Notes: a model not told the origin generated them from the letters alone. DNA of 64,000 nt from Solirubrobacteraceae bacterium (GCA_023230855.1 JALNWQ010000005.1:62001-126000), one strand, 5' to 3'; counted from the stretch's first letter, positions 53,478-63,590 are shown. Numbers and translations: made by a program.

Positions 53478-55253
53478 ATGTTCTCCGATGTCGCCCGTCG
53501 TGCGCACCACCGGCCATCGCGCCCCGGCCCGCGACGGTGGGTCGCCCGACTCGCCGCGTCGGCCGTCACCGCGCTCACGATCGGCCTGCTCGCCGCGCCC
53601 GCCCACGGCGCGACCGAGTCCCGCGTCGAGCGGTTCGTCGCGTCGGACGGCGTGTCGCTGCGGACGACCGTCACCGGCGAGGCGCCGCTCGCGCCGCGAC
53701 CGACGATCGTCGAGTTCACCCCGTACGGCAAGGGCGGCGCCGGGATCCCCGACGTGCCCGGCGTCAACCGCCTGACCGTCGAGATCCGCGGCACCGGCGA
53801 CAGCGACGGCCGGTTCGACGCGCTCGGGCCGCGCACGCAGAAGGACGTCGCCGAGACGCTGCGGTGGGCGTGCGACCGGCCGTGGAGCGACGGGCGCCTG
53901 GGCCTCAACGGGTTCTCCGCCAGCGCGATCACGATCTACAACTCCCTGCACCACGAGCTGCCGTGCGTCGAGGCGGCGGTGCTGAAGTCCGGCACCCACG
54001 AGCTCTACCGCGACCTCCTCGTCCCCGGCGGGGTGAACAACATCGTGCCGGGCGTCGGCGTGCTGGCGATGATCGGCGCGCCCGCGCTCGCCCAGGGGCC
54101 CGAGCGCCTCTTCCGCAACCCGCTGTCGGCGCTCGACACCGTCCTCGGCCTCGCCGACTCCGGGCTCAGCGAGCTGCTCCACCCCACGCTCGACACCTGG
54201 TGGCGCGAGCGTGGGATGCGGGGCAACGTCAACGACTTCCCCACCCTCGTCGTCAACGGGTGGTTCGACGTCGAGTCCCGCGGGGCGTTCCAGGGGTTCC
54301 AGGCGCTGCGCGAGCACGGGTCGCGGCTGCTCGTCGTCGGCGCGCACGACGGCGCGCCGAAGGGCACCGACGGCGGCGCGGACGAGGTGCGGGCCTGGTG
54401 GCGCCACCACCTCGTCGGCGACGACAACGGCGCCGACCGCGAGCCGCGGGTCAAGCTCTGGGTCGCCGACGGCGGACGCGAGACCTACCTCGACGGCGCG
54501 TTCGTCCGCCGCGACGCCGACGACTGGCCGGTGCCGGGCACGCGCTGGGAGACCCTGGCGCTCGACGCGACCCGCAGCGGCCGCGGCCGGTCGCTCAACG
54601 ACGGCACGCTCACGCCGGGTCGTGCCCGCCAGGCCGGCCTGCAGTCCTACCTGTCGCTGCCGTCGCTCATCACCGCCACCGACGTCCCGACGACCGCGCT
54701 CGTCGGGGCCGCCGGGCTCAACGAGCTGACGCGGTTCCTACCGATCCTCACCGACATGACGCTCGCCGAGCCGCTCGGCCTGTCGTACGTCACCCCGCCG
54801 CTGCGCGAGGACGTCGTGTCGGTCGGTCCCGGCAGCGTCGAGCTCGTCCTGTCGAGCACCGCGCCGACGGTCCCGCTGTGGGTCGTCGTGTCGGACGTCG
54901 GCCCCGACGGCAACGCCCGTCCGGTCGCGACGGGCAGGCTGTCGACCGCGTTCCCCGACGTCGTCACGGACGAGTCGCTGAAGGACCCGGAGACCGGCCG
55001 GATCGTCCAGCCGTACAACGACCTGACCCACGCCCGTCCGGCCGCGATCGGCCAGGCGCGGCGGTACCACGTCGAGCTGTGGCCGATCGGCAACCGGTTC
55101 AAGCGCGGGCACCGGATCGCGCTGCACCTCGTCGGCCCGTCGCTCGGGTCGCTGCCGAGCCTGCCGGCGCTCAACACCGTCGACCTGGGCGGGTCGCGCC
55201 TGCACCTGCCCGTGTTGCCCGAGAGCGACCTCGGCCGGGCGCTCGGACGGTGA
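53478..55253 (+). CDS. Secreted S15/CocE-NonD-family hydrolase
   Basis: 591 residues. Signal segment (LAASAVTALTIGLLAAPAHG). Catalytic domain: FTPYGKGGAG, VEIRGTGDSDGRFD, and the elbow GLNGFSASAI, where the second half of the usual GxSYGG is changed to SAS; Asp in NGWFDVESRG and His in VGAHDGAPKG (near residue 290). A jelly-roll domain follows (LSSTAPTVPLWVVVSDVGPDG). It lacks the Arg-rich tail of its paralogue at 50.7-52.9 kb. Extracellular hydrolase of unknown substrate. Confidence 0.86.
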   Translation: MFSDVARRAHHRPSRPGPRRWVARLAASAVTALTIGLLAAPAHGATESRVERFVASDGVSLRTTVTGEAPLAPRPTIVEFTPYGKGGAGIPDVPGVNRLTVEIRGTGDSDGRFDALGPRTQKDVAETLRWACDRPWSDGRLGLNGFSASAITIYNSLHHELPCVEAAVLKSGTHELYRDLLVPGGVNNIVPGVGVLAMIGAPALAQGPERLFRNPLSALDTVLGLADSGLSELLHPTLDTWWRERGMRGNVNDFPTLVVNGWFDVESRGAFQGFQALREHGSRLLVVGAHDGAPKGTDGGADEVRAWWRHHLVGDDNGADREPRVKLWVADGGRETYLDGAFVRRDADDWPVPGTRWETLALDATRSGRGRSLNDGTLTPGRARQAGLQSYLSLPSLITATDVPTTALVGAAGLNELTRFLPILTDMTLAEPLGLSYVTPPLREDVVSVGPGSVELVLSSTAPTVPLWVVVSDVGPDGNARPVATGRLSTAFPDVVTDESLKDPETGRIVQPYNDLTHARPAAIGQARRYHVELWPIGNRFKRGHRIALHLVGPSLGSLPSLPALNTVDLGGSRLHLPVLPESDLGRALGR

Positions 55254-55257
55254 CCGT

Positions 55258-55263
55258 TAGGCT
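55258..55263 (+). promoter_or_regulatory. -10 box (TAGGCT) of the RNase D gene
   Basis: Nine bases before GTG 55273, five bases after the upstream hydrolase stop. The mRNA would have only a few leader bases. Confidence 0.35.
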
Positions 55264-55272
55264 CCGTCCGTC

Positions 55273-56454
55273 GTGACCAACGTCGATCGGACCGTTCAAG
55301 AGCTCGCCACCGCCGCGCGCGCATCCGGACGGCTCGGCATCGACACCGAGTTCGTCGGCGAGGGCCGCTACCGGCCACTGCTGTGCCTGGCGCAGGTCGC
55401 GGTCGACCGGCTCGACGCCCGGGGCCGACCGGCGTCCGGGGTCCGGATCGAGCTGCTCGACCCGCTCGTCGACGAGTTCGACCCCACGCCGCTCGCCGAG
55501 GTCCTCGCCGATCCCGACATCGAGATCGTCCTCCACGCCGCCCGGCAGGACGTCGCGTTGCTCAAGCGGACGTGGGGCACCGAGGTCCGCAACGTCTTCG
55601 ACACCCAGGTCGCGGCCGGGTTCGCCGGCCTGCGGGCGCAGATGGGCTACGACGCCCTGCTCCGCGAGGTGCTGCGGGTCAAGCTCCAGAAGTCCGCGAG
55701 CTTCACCCGCTGGGAGCAGCGCCCCCTGAGCGAGGAGCAGCGCCGCTACGCCGCCGAGGACGTCCAGCACATCCTGCAGCTGTCGGTGGCGCTGCAGAAC
55801 CGGCTCGTCGAGCTGGGGCGGCTCGACTGGGCGCTCGAGGAGTGCCGGCCGCTGGAGGACGTCCACGACAGCCGCGACCCCGAGGTCCTCTTCCCGCGGC
55901 TGCCGAAGATCGACGCGCTCGACCCGGACCAGCGGGCGGTCGCCCTGGAGCTGCTGCGCTGGCGCGAGGCGACCGCCGAGCAGGTCGACCGGCCGCCGTC
56001 GACGGTGCTGCAGGACCAGACGCTCGTCGAGCTCGCCAAGCGTCGCCCCCGCGACCGGGAGCGGCTGAAGCAGATCCGCGGCCTGTCCGAGGCGACGCTG
56101 CACCGCCGCGGCGAGCAGCTGCTGCAGGCGATCGAGCGCGGTCGCGGCGGGGAGCCGATCCCCGTCGTGCGCAAGCGTCCGCCGCGCACCGACCCGGCCG
56201 ATCCGGCGCTCGTGACCCTGACCGAGACGTTCGTCCGCACCCGGGCCGAGCAGGCCGAGCTCGCCTACGAGCTGCTCGCCACCCGCGCCGACCTGCAGCG
56301 GATCGTCACGTCGTGGCGCGACGGCCGCGACGACCGCGACATCCGCACCCTCAACGGGTGGCGGCGCACCGTCGTCGGCGACCAGGTCATCGATCTGCTC
56401 GAGGGTCGCATCTGCCTGCGCGTCGACGATCGCGGCCGCGTCGTCACCGCGTAG
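55273..56454 (+). CDS. rnd: Ribonuclease D
   Basis: 393 residues. DEDDy exonuclease: Exo I GIDTEFVGEGRY near residue 22, Exo II VLHAARQDVALL near residue 87, Exo III YAAEDVQHIL with Tyr/Asp near residue 160. An HRDC domain follows (RAVALELLRWREATAEQVDRPP, RLKQIRGLSEATLHRRG), then a C-terminal extension. Trims tRNA precursor 3' ends. The 3' end overlaps the convergent transglutaminase gene by 11 bp. Confidence 0.93.
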   Translation: MTNVDRTVQELATAARASGRLGIDTEFVGEGRYRPLLCLAQVAVDRLDARGRPASGVRIELLDPLVDEFDPTPLAEVLADPDIEIVLHAARQDVALLKRTWGTEVRNVFDTQVAAGFAGLRAQMGYDALLREVLRVKLQKSASFTRWEQRPLSEEQRRYAAEDVQHILQLSVALQNRLVELGRLDWALEECRPLEDVHDSRDPEVLFPRLPKIDALDPDQRAVALELLRWREATAEQVDRPPSTVLQDQTLVELAKRRPRDRERLKQIRGLSEATLHRRGEQLLQAIERGRGGEPIPVVRKRPPRTDPADPALVTLTETFVRTRAEQAELAYELLATRADLQRIVTSWRDGRDDRDIRTLNGWRRTVVGDQVIDLLEGRICLRVDDRGRVVTA

Positions 56455-58741
56455 CCGGCCCGACCCGACCGGTCACGAGCAGCCGCACCGCACCCACCGC
56501 GCCGACGTCGGCGCGGACCGCGCGGGCGACCCGGACGATCGAGGGGCGCGCGTCGGCCGGTGCGGCGCCCTCCGGGGCGAACGCGGCACGACCGGCGGTC
56601 CGCGCGAGCGCGGCCGTGCGCGGGCCGACGGTCGCCCGCAGGCGATCGGCGATCGCGTCGTGGGTCGTGCCGGGGCCGACGGCGACGCCGGCGCGACGGG
56701 CGAGCAGGGTCACGGGGTCCGTCCGGTGCGCGTCGGCGTCGCCGCCCCGGCCACCGCGCACGCGTCGCACGCCGACCCCGACGAGGCCGACGGCGGTGAC
56801 GATCGCGACGAGCGGCAGCGGCCCGCCGTCCCCGTCGTCGCGCGCCGCCGCCGACGCGGCGCGCAACGGGTCGACCTCGTCGTCGACGACGGCGTCGGCC
56901 GCCGGCGTCGGATCGAACGGCACCCACCCGATCCCGACGAAGTACACCTCGATCCACTGGTGCGCGTCGGTGTCGCGCACCTCGTACACGCCGTCGCTGA
57001 CCTCGGTGCCGGTCGCATAGCCCGACACCACCCGCGTCGGCACGCCGACGAGCCGCAGCATGAGCGCCGCCCCACCCGCGAAGTGCTGGCAGTACCCGAC
57101 GCGGTCGTCGAGCAGGAACTCCGCCAGCGGGTTGCGGCCGGCCTCGGGCAGGTCGGTGTCGTAGCGGAACCGGTCCCCCTCCAGCAGGAACCGGTGGACC
57201 TTCCGCACCGCCTCGAGCTGGTTGCGCGACCCGGCGGTGACGCGCCGCGCCAGCGCCAGGACCTCGCCGGTCCGGCCCCACCCCAGCGCCTGCTCGTACG
57301 CCGGGTCCGGGTCCTCCCCGAACAGCGGGGACCGGGGCGGCTCGGGTCGGACCCAGCGGCCGTAGCGCCCGTCGCCACGGTCGTCGGCGGACCCGGACGC
57401 GACCTCGGACGGGTCGGGCCGCGTCGCGGGCGCCGGGGGGCGCGAGGTCGCGTCGTCCGACCGCGTCGCGGGACCGGTGGGCCGACCGCCGCCGTCGGAG
57501 GGGTCGGGCCGCGGATCGGCGATCGTCGTGCCCGGCCGGACCCAGCGCCGCCCGAGCCAGGACGTCACGCCCGTCCACCGGCGCAGCTCGTCGGACGGGT
57601 CCGGGGCGACCTCGAGCCGGTCGACCGACGGGCGGACCACCCGCGACCGGACGCGGTACGTCGTGCCGGTGGACGGCGCCTCGAGCAACCGTCGTCCCTC
57701 ACCGACGGTCGGGACGCCCTGCGAGACGCCGTCGTCGGGCTCGGGGACGCGGCCACCGACGTCGACCCCCGTGATCCGACCGGCACCGAGCAGCAGCTGG
57801 TCGCGCGAGCGGTCGACCTCGACGTCGATCTCCTCGCGCACGCCCGCCGGCTCGGACGGACGCAGCGCGTCGGGGATCTGCGACAGGCCCCACCCCCGGC
57901 TGTTCACCCGCTCCAGCACCTGCATCCGCCACAGCGCCGGGCGATCGGCGCGGACCGTGAACATCACCGACCCGGTTCGCCGACCCTGCAGCGGCCCGTA
58001 GGACGGCTCGGGGTCGAGTCGACGGACCGGGGCCTCGCGCTCCAGCAGCGCGCCGATCGCCAGCCAGCGATCCCGGGGCGCCGCGGCCTGCGCCACGACC
58101 GCCACGCCGGCGGCGAGCAGCAGCGCGACGACGAGCCCCGGGGCCAGGACCCGACCGCGGGCGGGGGCGCGGGCCGGCGTCGCGCCGACCGGTCGTCGTC
58201 CGGGCGGACCAGGCGCGCGCGACGCGAGCCACGCCAGCACGACGGCCGCGACGAGCGCGCCCTGCCACGGGGCGACGTCGCCCTCGCGCAGGCCGAGCGC
58301 GATCGTCCACGGCAGCACGACGAGCGTCGCGGCGATCGACCGGCCGCACGGTGCGCGGACCGCGACCGTCGCCGCGACGATCCACGCCGACCCGACGACC
58401 GCGGTGAGCACCGCCGCCGTCCAGGGATCGTTCGCCGGACCGCCCTGGGCGAGCCGTTCGAGCGACGTCGCTCCGTCCTGTAGTCCCGGCCACAACCGGT
58501 CGTCCCAGCCGCCGGGGCGCAGCGCCGCCCACGGCGCCTCCGCCAGGGCGCACGCGACCGCCGGCCAGGCCGCCGCGAGCGCGACCGCCCGACGCGCCGG
58601 CCACCGGCGGAGCGCCACCACCACGGCGACCGCCACCGCCGGCGTCGCCCACAGGACCGACGCGCCGGCGAGCGGCCACCAGCCCGCGGCGACGAGCACG
58701 AACGCGAGGGCGAGCGCCCAGGCGACCGGCGCCCGCGTCAT
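56444..58741 (-). CDS. Transglutaminase-like membrane protein
   Basis: 765 residues. About seven membrane segments at the N-terminus, then an extracytoplasmic transglutaminase-like (cysteine protease fold) domain with Cys in GYCQHFAGGAALMLR, His in DTDAHQWIEVYF and Asp in WVPFDPTPA (about residues 560-640). A Pro/Asp/Arg-rich linker precedes it, and a last membrane segment (LVAIVTAVGLVGVGV) is followed by a DUF4129-like cytoplasmic tail. Partner of the MoxR and DUF58 proteins. The start overlaps the DUF58 stop (ATGA). Confidence 0.9.
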   Translation of the reverse strand: MTRAPVAWALALAFVLVAAGWWPLAGASVLWATPAVAVAVVVALRRWPARRAVALAAAWPAVACALAEAPWAALRPGGWDDRLWPGLQDGATSLERLAQGGPANDPWTAAVLTAVVGSAWIVAATVAVRAPCGRSIAATLVVLPWTIALGLREGDVAPWQGALVAAVVLAWLASRAPGPPGRRPVGATPARAPARGRVLAPGLVVALLLAAGVAVVAQAAAPRDRWLAIGALLEREAPVRRLDPEPSYGPLQGRRTGSVMFTVRADRPALWRMQVLERVNSRGWGLSQIPDALRPSEPAGVREEIDVEVDRSRDQLLLGAGRITGVDVGGRVPEPDDGVSQGVPTVGEGRRLLEAPSTGTTYRVRSRVVRPSVDRLEVAPDPSDELRRWTGVTSWLGRRWVRPGTTIADPRPDPSDGGGRPTGPATRSDDATSRPPAPATRPDPSEVASGSADDRGDGRYGRWVRPEPPRSPLFGEDPDPAYEQALGWGRTGEVLALARRVTAGSRNQLEAVRKVHRFLLEGDRFRYDTDLPEAGRNPLAEFLLDDRVGYCQHFAGGAALMLRLVGVPTRVVSGYATGTEVSDGVYEVRDTDAHQWIEVYFVGIGWVPFDPTPAADAVVDDEVDPLRAASAAARDDGDGGPLPLVAIVTAVGLVGVGVRRVRGGRGGDADAHRTDPVTLLARRAGVAVGPGTTHDAIADRLRATVGPRTAALARTAGRAAFAPEGAAPADARPSIVRVARAVRADVGAVGAVRLLVTGRVGPATR

Positions 58742-59694
58742 GCCGGCCGCACCCCCCACGGCAGCGGCGCCCGCGCCGGCGCGGGCCGCCCCGGACGCGC
58801 CGCCTGCACCCGCACCACCGGTCCGACGACCGCCGGAGCGTGGTCGACGGAGCCGACCACCGCCAACCGCCGCAGCGCATCGGCGAGGCCCGTCCGGTCC
58901 GCGACGACCCGGGCCGGCGCGCCCGGCAGCACCAGGCGGCTACCTCCCCGGTCGAGGTGTCGGGCGAGGAGCCCCGCGACCTCGCGCACCGCCACGTCGA
59001 TCGACGCGTCGTCCGCCGCGGTGGTGTCGAGCGCCACCACCGGCATCGCCGCCGGGACCGCCGCGAACCGTTGCTCGATGAGCTCGCCCCGGCGGGCCGA
59101 CGTCCTCCAGTGCACCCGCGACAGCGGCGTGCCCGGGACGAGCGGCCGCAGCTCGTCGGGCTCGTCCTCCTCGCCCCCGAACCGCCCGTCGGTCGCGACC
59201 GCGTCCGGAACCTCCGGCAGCACGACGATCGACACCGGGTCGCCGACGTGGACGATCCGGCTGACGAGGCCGTACGCGTCACGCAACCGCACCGGCGTCG
59301 GCTCGAGCACGAACGCCCCACGGTGGCCGATCCGCCACGACAGCACGTCGTCGCCGCCGAGGCGGTGCCACCGCCCGTCCGGGCCGAGCGCATCCGCGTG
59401 CACGAACCGTCCGACCGCGCCTCCGCCGAGGTCGATGCGGACCCGGACCGGCCGGTCCTCGTGGACCTCCACCGGTCCCACGTGACGCGTCGGGCGCCAG
59501 CGCCGGGCCGCCCGGCCGACGCCGATGCGGGCCGCGAGCAGGCCCGCGACCAGGGTCGCCCCGAACGCCAGGATCGCCGCCGACCCCCAGATGCCCGCGA
59601 CGACGAGCGACGCCCAGCCGACGCCGAGCAGCAACGCGGCGCCGACCGCCGGGCGGGACGTCGCCCGCGACCGCCACGACCGGCGTCGGCGCAT
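58738..59694 (-). CDS. DUF58 domain protein
   Basis: 318 residues. Two membrane segments near the start (VGAALLLGVGWASLVVAGIW, ILAFGATLVAGLL), then a beta domain and the DUF58 core RPLVPGTPLSRVHWRTSARRGELIEQRF near residue 195, a von Willebrand factor A-like fold that works with MoxR ATPases. Overlaps by one base with moxR (TGATG) and by four with the transglutaminase gene. Confidence 0.92.
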   Translation of the reverse strand: MRRRRSWRSRATSRPAVGAALLLGVGWASLVVAGIWGSAAILAFGATLVAGLLAARIGVGRAARRWRPTRHVGPVEVHEDRPVRVRIDLGGGAVGRFVHADALGPDGRWHRLGGDDVLSWRIGHRGAFVLEPTPVRLRDAYGLVSRIVHVGDPVSIVVLPEVPDAVATDGRFGGEEDEPDELRPLVPGTPLSRVHWRTSARRGELIEQRFAAVPAAMPVVALDTTAADDASIDVAVREVAGLLARHLDRGGSRLVLPGAPARVVADRTGLADALRRLAVVGSVDHAPAVVGPVVRVQAARPGRPAPARAPLPWGVRPA

Positions 59695-60644
59695 CAGCGG
59701 GCCGGCGTTCGGTCCAGGGCGTCGGCGACGACCGCGATCGCGGTGCCGGGGTCGGCGTCGACGGTCTGCAGGCGGTGCGGGAGCACGTGCGGCGCCAGCC
59801 GCTGGACGTCGTCGGGGAGCACGAACTCGCGACCGGCGATCGCCGCGAGCGCGCGCGCCGCGCCGCTGAGCAGCAGCCCGGCCCGGGGGCTGGCGCCGAC
59901 GAGGATCCGGGGGTCGTCCCGCGTCGCCCGCAGGAGGGCCACGACGTAGCGCAGCAACCGGTCGCCGGCGTGGACCCGCGCGACGGTCGCCCGGGCCTCC
60001 TCGACCGCGTCGGGGCTCGCCACCGCGACGAGATCCGGCTCCTGCGGCGGCTCGCGCAGCAGCGCGACCTCGGCGTCCTCGTCGGGGTAGCCGAGCGACA
60101 CCCGGGCGAGGAACCGGTCGAGCTGGGCCGGCGGCAACGGGTGGGTGCCGTCGTGGCCGGCGGTCGGGTTCTGCGTCGCGACGACGACGAACGGCGGCGG
60201 GATCGGGTGCCCGACCCCGTCGACGGTGACCTGCCGCTCCTGCATCGCCTCGAGCAGCCCGGACTGCGTCTTCGGCGTCGCCCGGTTGATCTCGTCGACG
60301 AGCAGGACGTTGGCGAACACCGGCCCGGGCCGGAACTCGAACGCGCCCCGGTCGGCGAGCCACACGCTCGCGCCGACGACGTCGCTGGGCAACAGGTCGA
60401 CGGTGGCCTGCACCCGCGCGAAGCTCCCGCCGATGCTGCGGGCCAGCGCGCGCGCCAGGCGGGTCTTGCCGACGCCCGGATGGTCCTCGAGCAGCAGGTG
60501 CCCGCCGGCGAGCGTCGTCGCGATGACGACGTCGAGGATCGGGTCCGCCACGCGGACGCCACGGCCGATGGCCTCGCGCAGCCGTCCCGCCAACGCGGCG
60601 ACGTCGTCGACCGACGCTGCTGAGACCGTGCCGACCGAGGCCAT
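59694..60644 (-). CDS. MoxR-family AAA+ ATPase
   Basis: 316 residues from ATG 60644 (GAGG seven bases upstream; GTG 60650 possible). Walker A in LLLEDHPGVGKTRLARA near residue 55, sensor and Walker B in FANVLLVDEINRATPKTQ near residue 118, ATQNP, LDRFLARV and the C-terminal lid (GASPRAGLLL, HRLQ). A chaperone-like ATPase thought to activate or insert metal ions or partners; first gene of the three-gene operon. Confidence 0.95.
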   Translation of the reverse strand: MASVGTVSAASVDDVAALAGRLREAIGRGVRVADPILDVVIATTLAGGHLLLEDHPGVGKTRLARALARSIGGSFARVQATVDLLPSDVVGASVWLADRGAFEFRPGPVFANVLLVDEINRATPKTQSGLLEAMQERQVTVDGVGHPIPPPFVVVATQNPTAGHDGTHPLPPAQLDRFLARVSLGYPDEDAEVALLREPPQEPDLVAVASPDAVEEARATVARVHAGDRLLRYVVALLRATRDDPRILVGASPRAGLLLSGAARALAAIAGREFVLPDDVQRLAPHVLPHRLQTVDADPGTAIAVVADALDRTPAR

Positions 60645-60708
60645 CCGCACACCTCAGCAGATGAGGCTGAACGCCCCATGAGGAACGGACGGACGGCCCC
60701 GCACGCGG

Positions 60709-61944
60709 TCAGCCCTCGTCGACGCGGACGACGTCGCGGAGCTCCACCGCGCCGTCCTCGCGGGTCCACCACCGCAACCGTCGCGGCGGCGACAGCCCGG
60801 GCACCCGGCACGACCACGCGGCGGCGCCGTCGTCTCGCGACTCGTGCTGCCCGGCCGCGTCGACGTCGGCCCGCAGGTCCACGTCGTCGACCTCGCCGGG
60901 GCGGCCGGACGCGACGCGCGCGGCGACGACCGTCACCGCCCGCCGCTCGTCCGGGGCCGTCACGCGCTCGAGCGTCGGCACGAACGCCCGCCCGATCGCC
61001 AGCGCCCCCATCGGCCATCCCCGCCGGCCGTCGGCCTGGTCGCGCGCGAGCCACGCGGCGACGATCTCCAGGTGGACGACCCGCTCCGGCTCGCGCAGCA
61101 CCGCGGCGGGCACGTCGAGCCGGGCGACCTGGGCGTCGGTCGCCGGTCGGGGGCCACGAGGACCGGTGGTCGACGCCGGCGACCCGGCCGGCGCGTCCTG
61201 CATCGCGTCGAGCCGCACCGCGGCCAGCCGCTCCCGCAGGCGGCGGACCTCGGCCCGCGCCTCGTCGCGCTCGCGCCGCAGCGCGCCGTCGTCCGTCCCG
61301 CGCCCGTCGTCCCGTCCGCGCCCCCGCCCGGGATCCGGGCTCCCGTCCCCGGCGCCGGCGCCGCCCCCGGGCAACGCCACGAGCCGGGCCGGCGTCGTGG
61401 GCTCGCGGTCGTGCGGCCGCTCGTCCCGCTCGCGGCGACGACCGTCGTCGCGCCCCACCGTCGGCGGACCCTGCCGGATCCCGGTCGCGAGGATCTCGAG
61501 CGAGCGCCGCCCGTAGCGACCGGTGCGGTCCATGACGAGCGGATGGGCACGGGGATCGGCGTCGTCGTCGACGCCGGGCCACCACACGCGGGCGGCGCCG
61601 CCGAACACCCCGAGCCGGGGCGGCAGCTCCTCCGCCAGCGCCCGACTCGCGGGCCCGGTCCGGACCGCCCGCAGGAGGACGTCACGGCCGGCGATCTCGC
61701 GGACGTCGCGCGGATCGAGCGCGGGGCGGTCCTCGCCGGCCCGGGTCGACAGGCACACGATCGGCCGGGTACGGGCCGCGTCCCGCACCTCGCGCGCGAG
61801 CCGCAGCGCGTCCTCGACCGTCGCCGCGACGTCCAGGCGGTCGTCGGCGCGACGGGGACGGGACGGGCCGCGGCCGGCGTTGCGGACGGCGGTCCGCGGC
61901 GGGGCCCAGCCGTCGGAGCTCGCGTTCATCGGGTCGTGGCGCAT
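60709..61944 (-). CDS. Protein of unknown function with central coiled coil
   Basis: 411 residues. The N-terminal 130 residues (RPIVCLSTRAGEDRPALDP, VREIAGRDVLLRAV, PRLGVFGGAARVWWPG) resemble a conserved bacterial domain of unknown role in which a gene-like surface domain precedes variable parts. A Gly/Arg/Asp-rich linker, a heptad coiled coil (RRERDEARAEVRRLRERLA) and a compact C-terminal domain rich in Arg/Asp follow. No catalytic motif was found. It ends 64 bp upstream of moxR and may be co-transcribed. Confidence 0.65.
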   Translation of the reverse strand: MRHDPMNASSDGWAPPRTAVRNAGRGPSRPRRADDRLDVAATVEDALRLAREVRDAARTRPIVCLSTRAGEDRPALDPRDVREIAGRDVLLRAVRTGPASRALAEELPPRLGVFGGAARVWWPGVDDDADPRAHPLVMDRTGRYGRRSLEILATGIRQGPPTVGRDDGRRRERDERPHDREPTTPARLVALPGGGAGAGDGSPDPGRGRGRDDGRGTDDGALRRERDEARAEVRRLRERLAAVRLDAMQDAPAGSPASTTGPRGPRPATDAQVARLDVPAAVLREPERVVHLEIVAAWLARDQADGRRGWPMGALAIGRAFVPTLERVTAPDERRAVTVVAARVASGRPGEVDDVDLRADVDAAGQHESRDDGAAAWSCRVPGLSPPRRLRWWTREDGAVELRDVVRVDEG

Positions 61945-62250
61945 CGTGACTCCCGGACGGGGCGGACGAGGGGTGTCGACCGCCGACACCACGACGGAGC
62001 GTAGCCCCGCCGTCGGTCGCCGGTCGCCGGTCGCCCCCGTCGCGGGCGTCACGCGCCACGAGGCCGTCCGCCGGTCGCCGGTCGCCGCTCGCCGGTCGTC
62101 CGTCGGCCGCCAAGCGCCCGGTCGGCCGGTTCGTCGGCCCCGTGCCACGCTCGACGACGGGCCGGCCGGATAACATCGGCCGTCCGACCGGCCGGATGTG
62201 GACACCGTCCTCACCCCCCGGCCGGCCGTACGAGAGAGGCTGGAGTCCCG
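61945..62250 (+). promoter_or_regulatory. Upstream region of bioB with promoter and RBS
   Basis: TAACAT (62171-62176) is the best -10 box for bioB. CTGGAG before the ATG gives a Shine-Dalgarno site about seven bases from the start. A heptameric CGCCGGT microsatellite (about 62009-62100) fills the rest of the 306-bp gap. No BirA operator was recognised. Confidence 0.4.
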
Positions 62251-63453
62251 ATGGCGTCCCTGATCACCCGTGAGGAAGCCCTCGAGCTGGGGCGGTTGAC
62301 CGATCGCGAGGACATCCTCGCGCTCGTGGAGCGGGCGTGGCACGCCCGGCAGGAGCGGTTCGGCGACTCGACCGACATGTGCTCGCTCGTCAACGCGAAG
62401 TCGGGCGGGTGCGCGGAGGACTGCGGATTCTGCGCGCAGTCGCGGTTCGCGGAGGCGGAGACGCCGATGCACGCGATGATGGAGCCGGAGCAGATGCTCG
62501 AGCACGCCCGGGCGGCCGAGGCGGCCGGGGCGCACCGGTTCTGCATGGTGACGCAGGGCCAGGGCCTGTCGAACCGCGACTTCGAGAAGCTCCTCGAGGG
62601 CGCGCGACTCGTGACGGAGCACACGAACCTCAAGCGCTGCGCGTCGGTGGGGCACCTCAACCCCAAGCGGGCGCGGCAGCTCAAGGACGCGGGGATCAAC
62701 CGCGTGCACCACAACGTCGAGACCGCCCGGTCGTACTACCCGGAGGTCTCGACGACCGTCCGCTACGAGGGCCGGTTGCGGACCGTGGACGCGGTCCGCG
62801 AGGCGGGGCTGGAGACGTGCGTCGGGGGGATCCTCAACCTCGGGGAGTCCGAGGAGCAGCGGGTCGAGATGGCGTTCGAGCTCGCCGAGATCGATCCGAC
62901 GTCGGTCCCGATCAACCTGCTGAACCCGCGTCCGGGCACGAAGTTCGGCGATCGCGACCACATGGATCCGTGGGACGCGATCAAGTGGGTCGCGATCTTC
63001 CGCCTCGTGCTGCCGGGGGCGCTGCTGCGCCTGTGCGGTGGCCGCTCCGAGAACCTCAAGGAGTGGCAGCAGATGGCGGTGAAGGCCGGCCTCAACGGCG
63101 TGATGATGGGCAACTTCCTCACGACGCTCAACACCGACCCGTCCGAGGACCGCGAGATGTTCGAGGAGCTGGGCCTCAACATCGCTCGGCACGAGGACAA
63201 CGGCGCGAACCCGCGACCGGACAACCGCTCCGGCCGCCTGGACGGCGAGACCCCGGACGTCGTGGAGACGTACCTCGACAACCCGGAGCAGGCCGCCGCG
63301 GCCGGGATCACGGTGCGGCGCTGGGACCCCTCCACGCAGCTGCGGTACGTGAAGAAGGACAAGGTCGTGCCGGTCCGTCCCGACGGCGCGCCGAACCGGT
63401 GGCCGGAGCGCGAGGTCGAGCCGACGCCGTCCGCGCCCGGGCTCGCGGTCTGA
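62251..63453 (+). CDS. bioB: Biotin synthase
   Basis: 400 residues; most BioB are about 330-350. Radical SAM enzyme that inserts sulfur into dethiobiotin. The 4Fe-4S cluster Cys are 54, 58 and 61 (GGCAEDCGFCAQS). HNVETARSYYPEVSTTV, GGILNLGESEEQRVEMA and PINLLNPRPGTKF match the barrel and the second cluster site. The last 65 residues are an extension with HEDNGANPRPDNRSGR and PGLAV. bioF begins within 150 bp on the same strand, so they form an operon. Confidence 0.95.
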   Translation: MASLITREEALELGRLTDREDILALVERAWHARQERFGDSTDMCSLVNAKSGGCAEDCGFCAQSRFAEAETPMHAMMEPEQMLEHARAAEAAGAHRFCMVTQGQGLSNRDFEKLLEGARLVTEHTNLKRCASVGHLNPKRARQLKDAGINRVHHNVETARSYYPEVSTTVRYEGRLRTVDAVREAGLETCVGGILNLGESEEQRVEMAFELAEIDPTSVPINLLNPRPGTKFGDRDHMDPWDAIKWVAIFRLVLPGALLRLCGGRSENLKEWQQMAVKAGLNGVMMGNFLTTLNTDPSEDREMFEELGLNIARHEDNGANPRPDNRSGRLDGETPDVVETYLDNPEQAAAAGITVRRWDPSTQLRYVKKDKVVPVRPDGAPNRWPEREVEPTPSAPGLAV

Positions 63454-63590
63454 CGCCCGCGACCGACACCACGCCGATCGACCCGGTCCCGACGGGCGTC
63501 GTGCCCCGCCGCGACGGCGACCCCGACCGGGGCGGCGTGCTCGGCGACGGCGACCCGGACCGCGGCGGCGCCCTCGGGGGCGGCGGCTCC

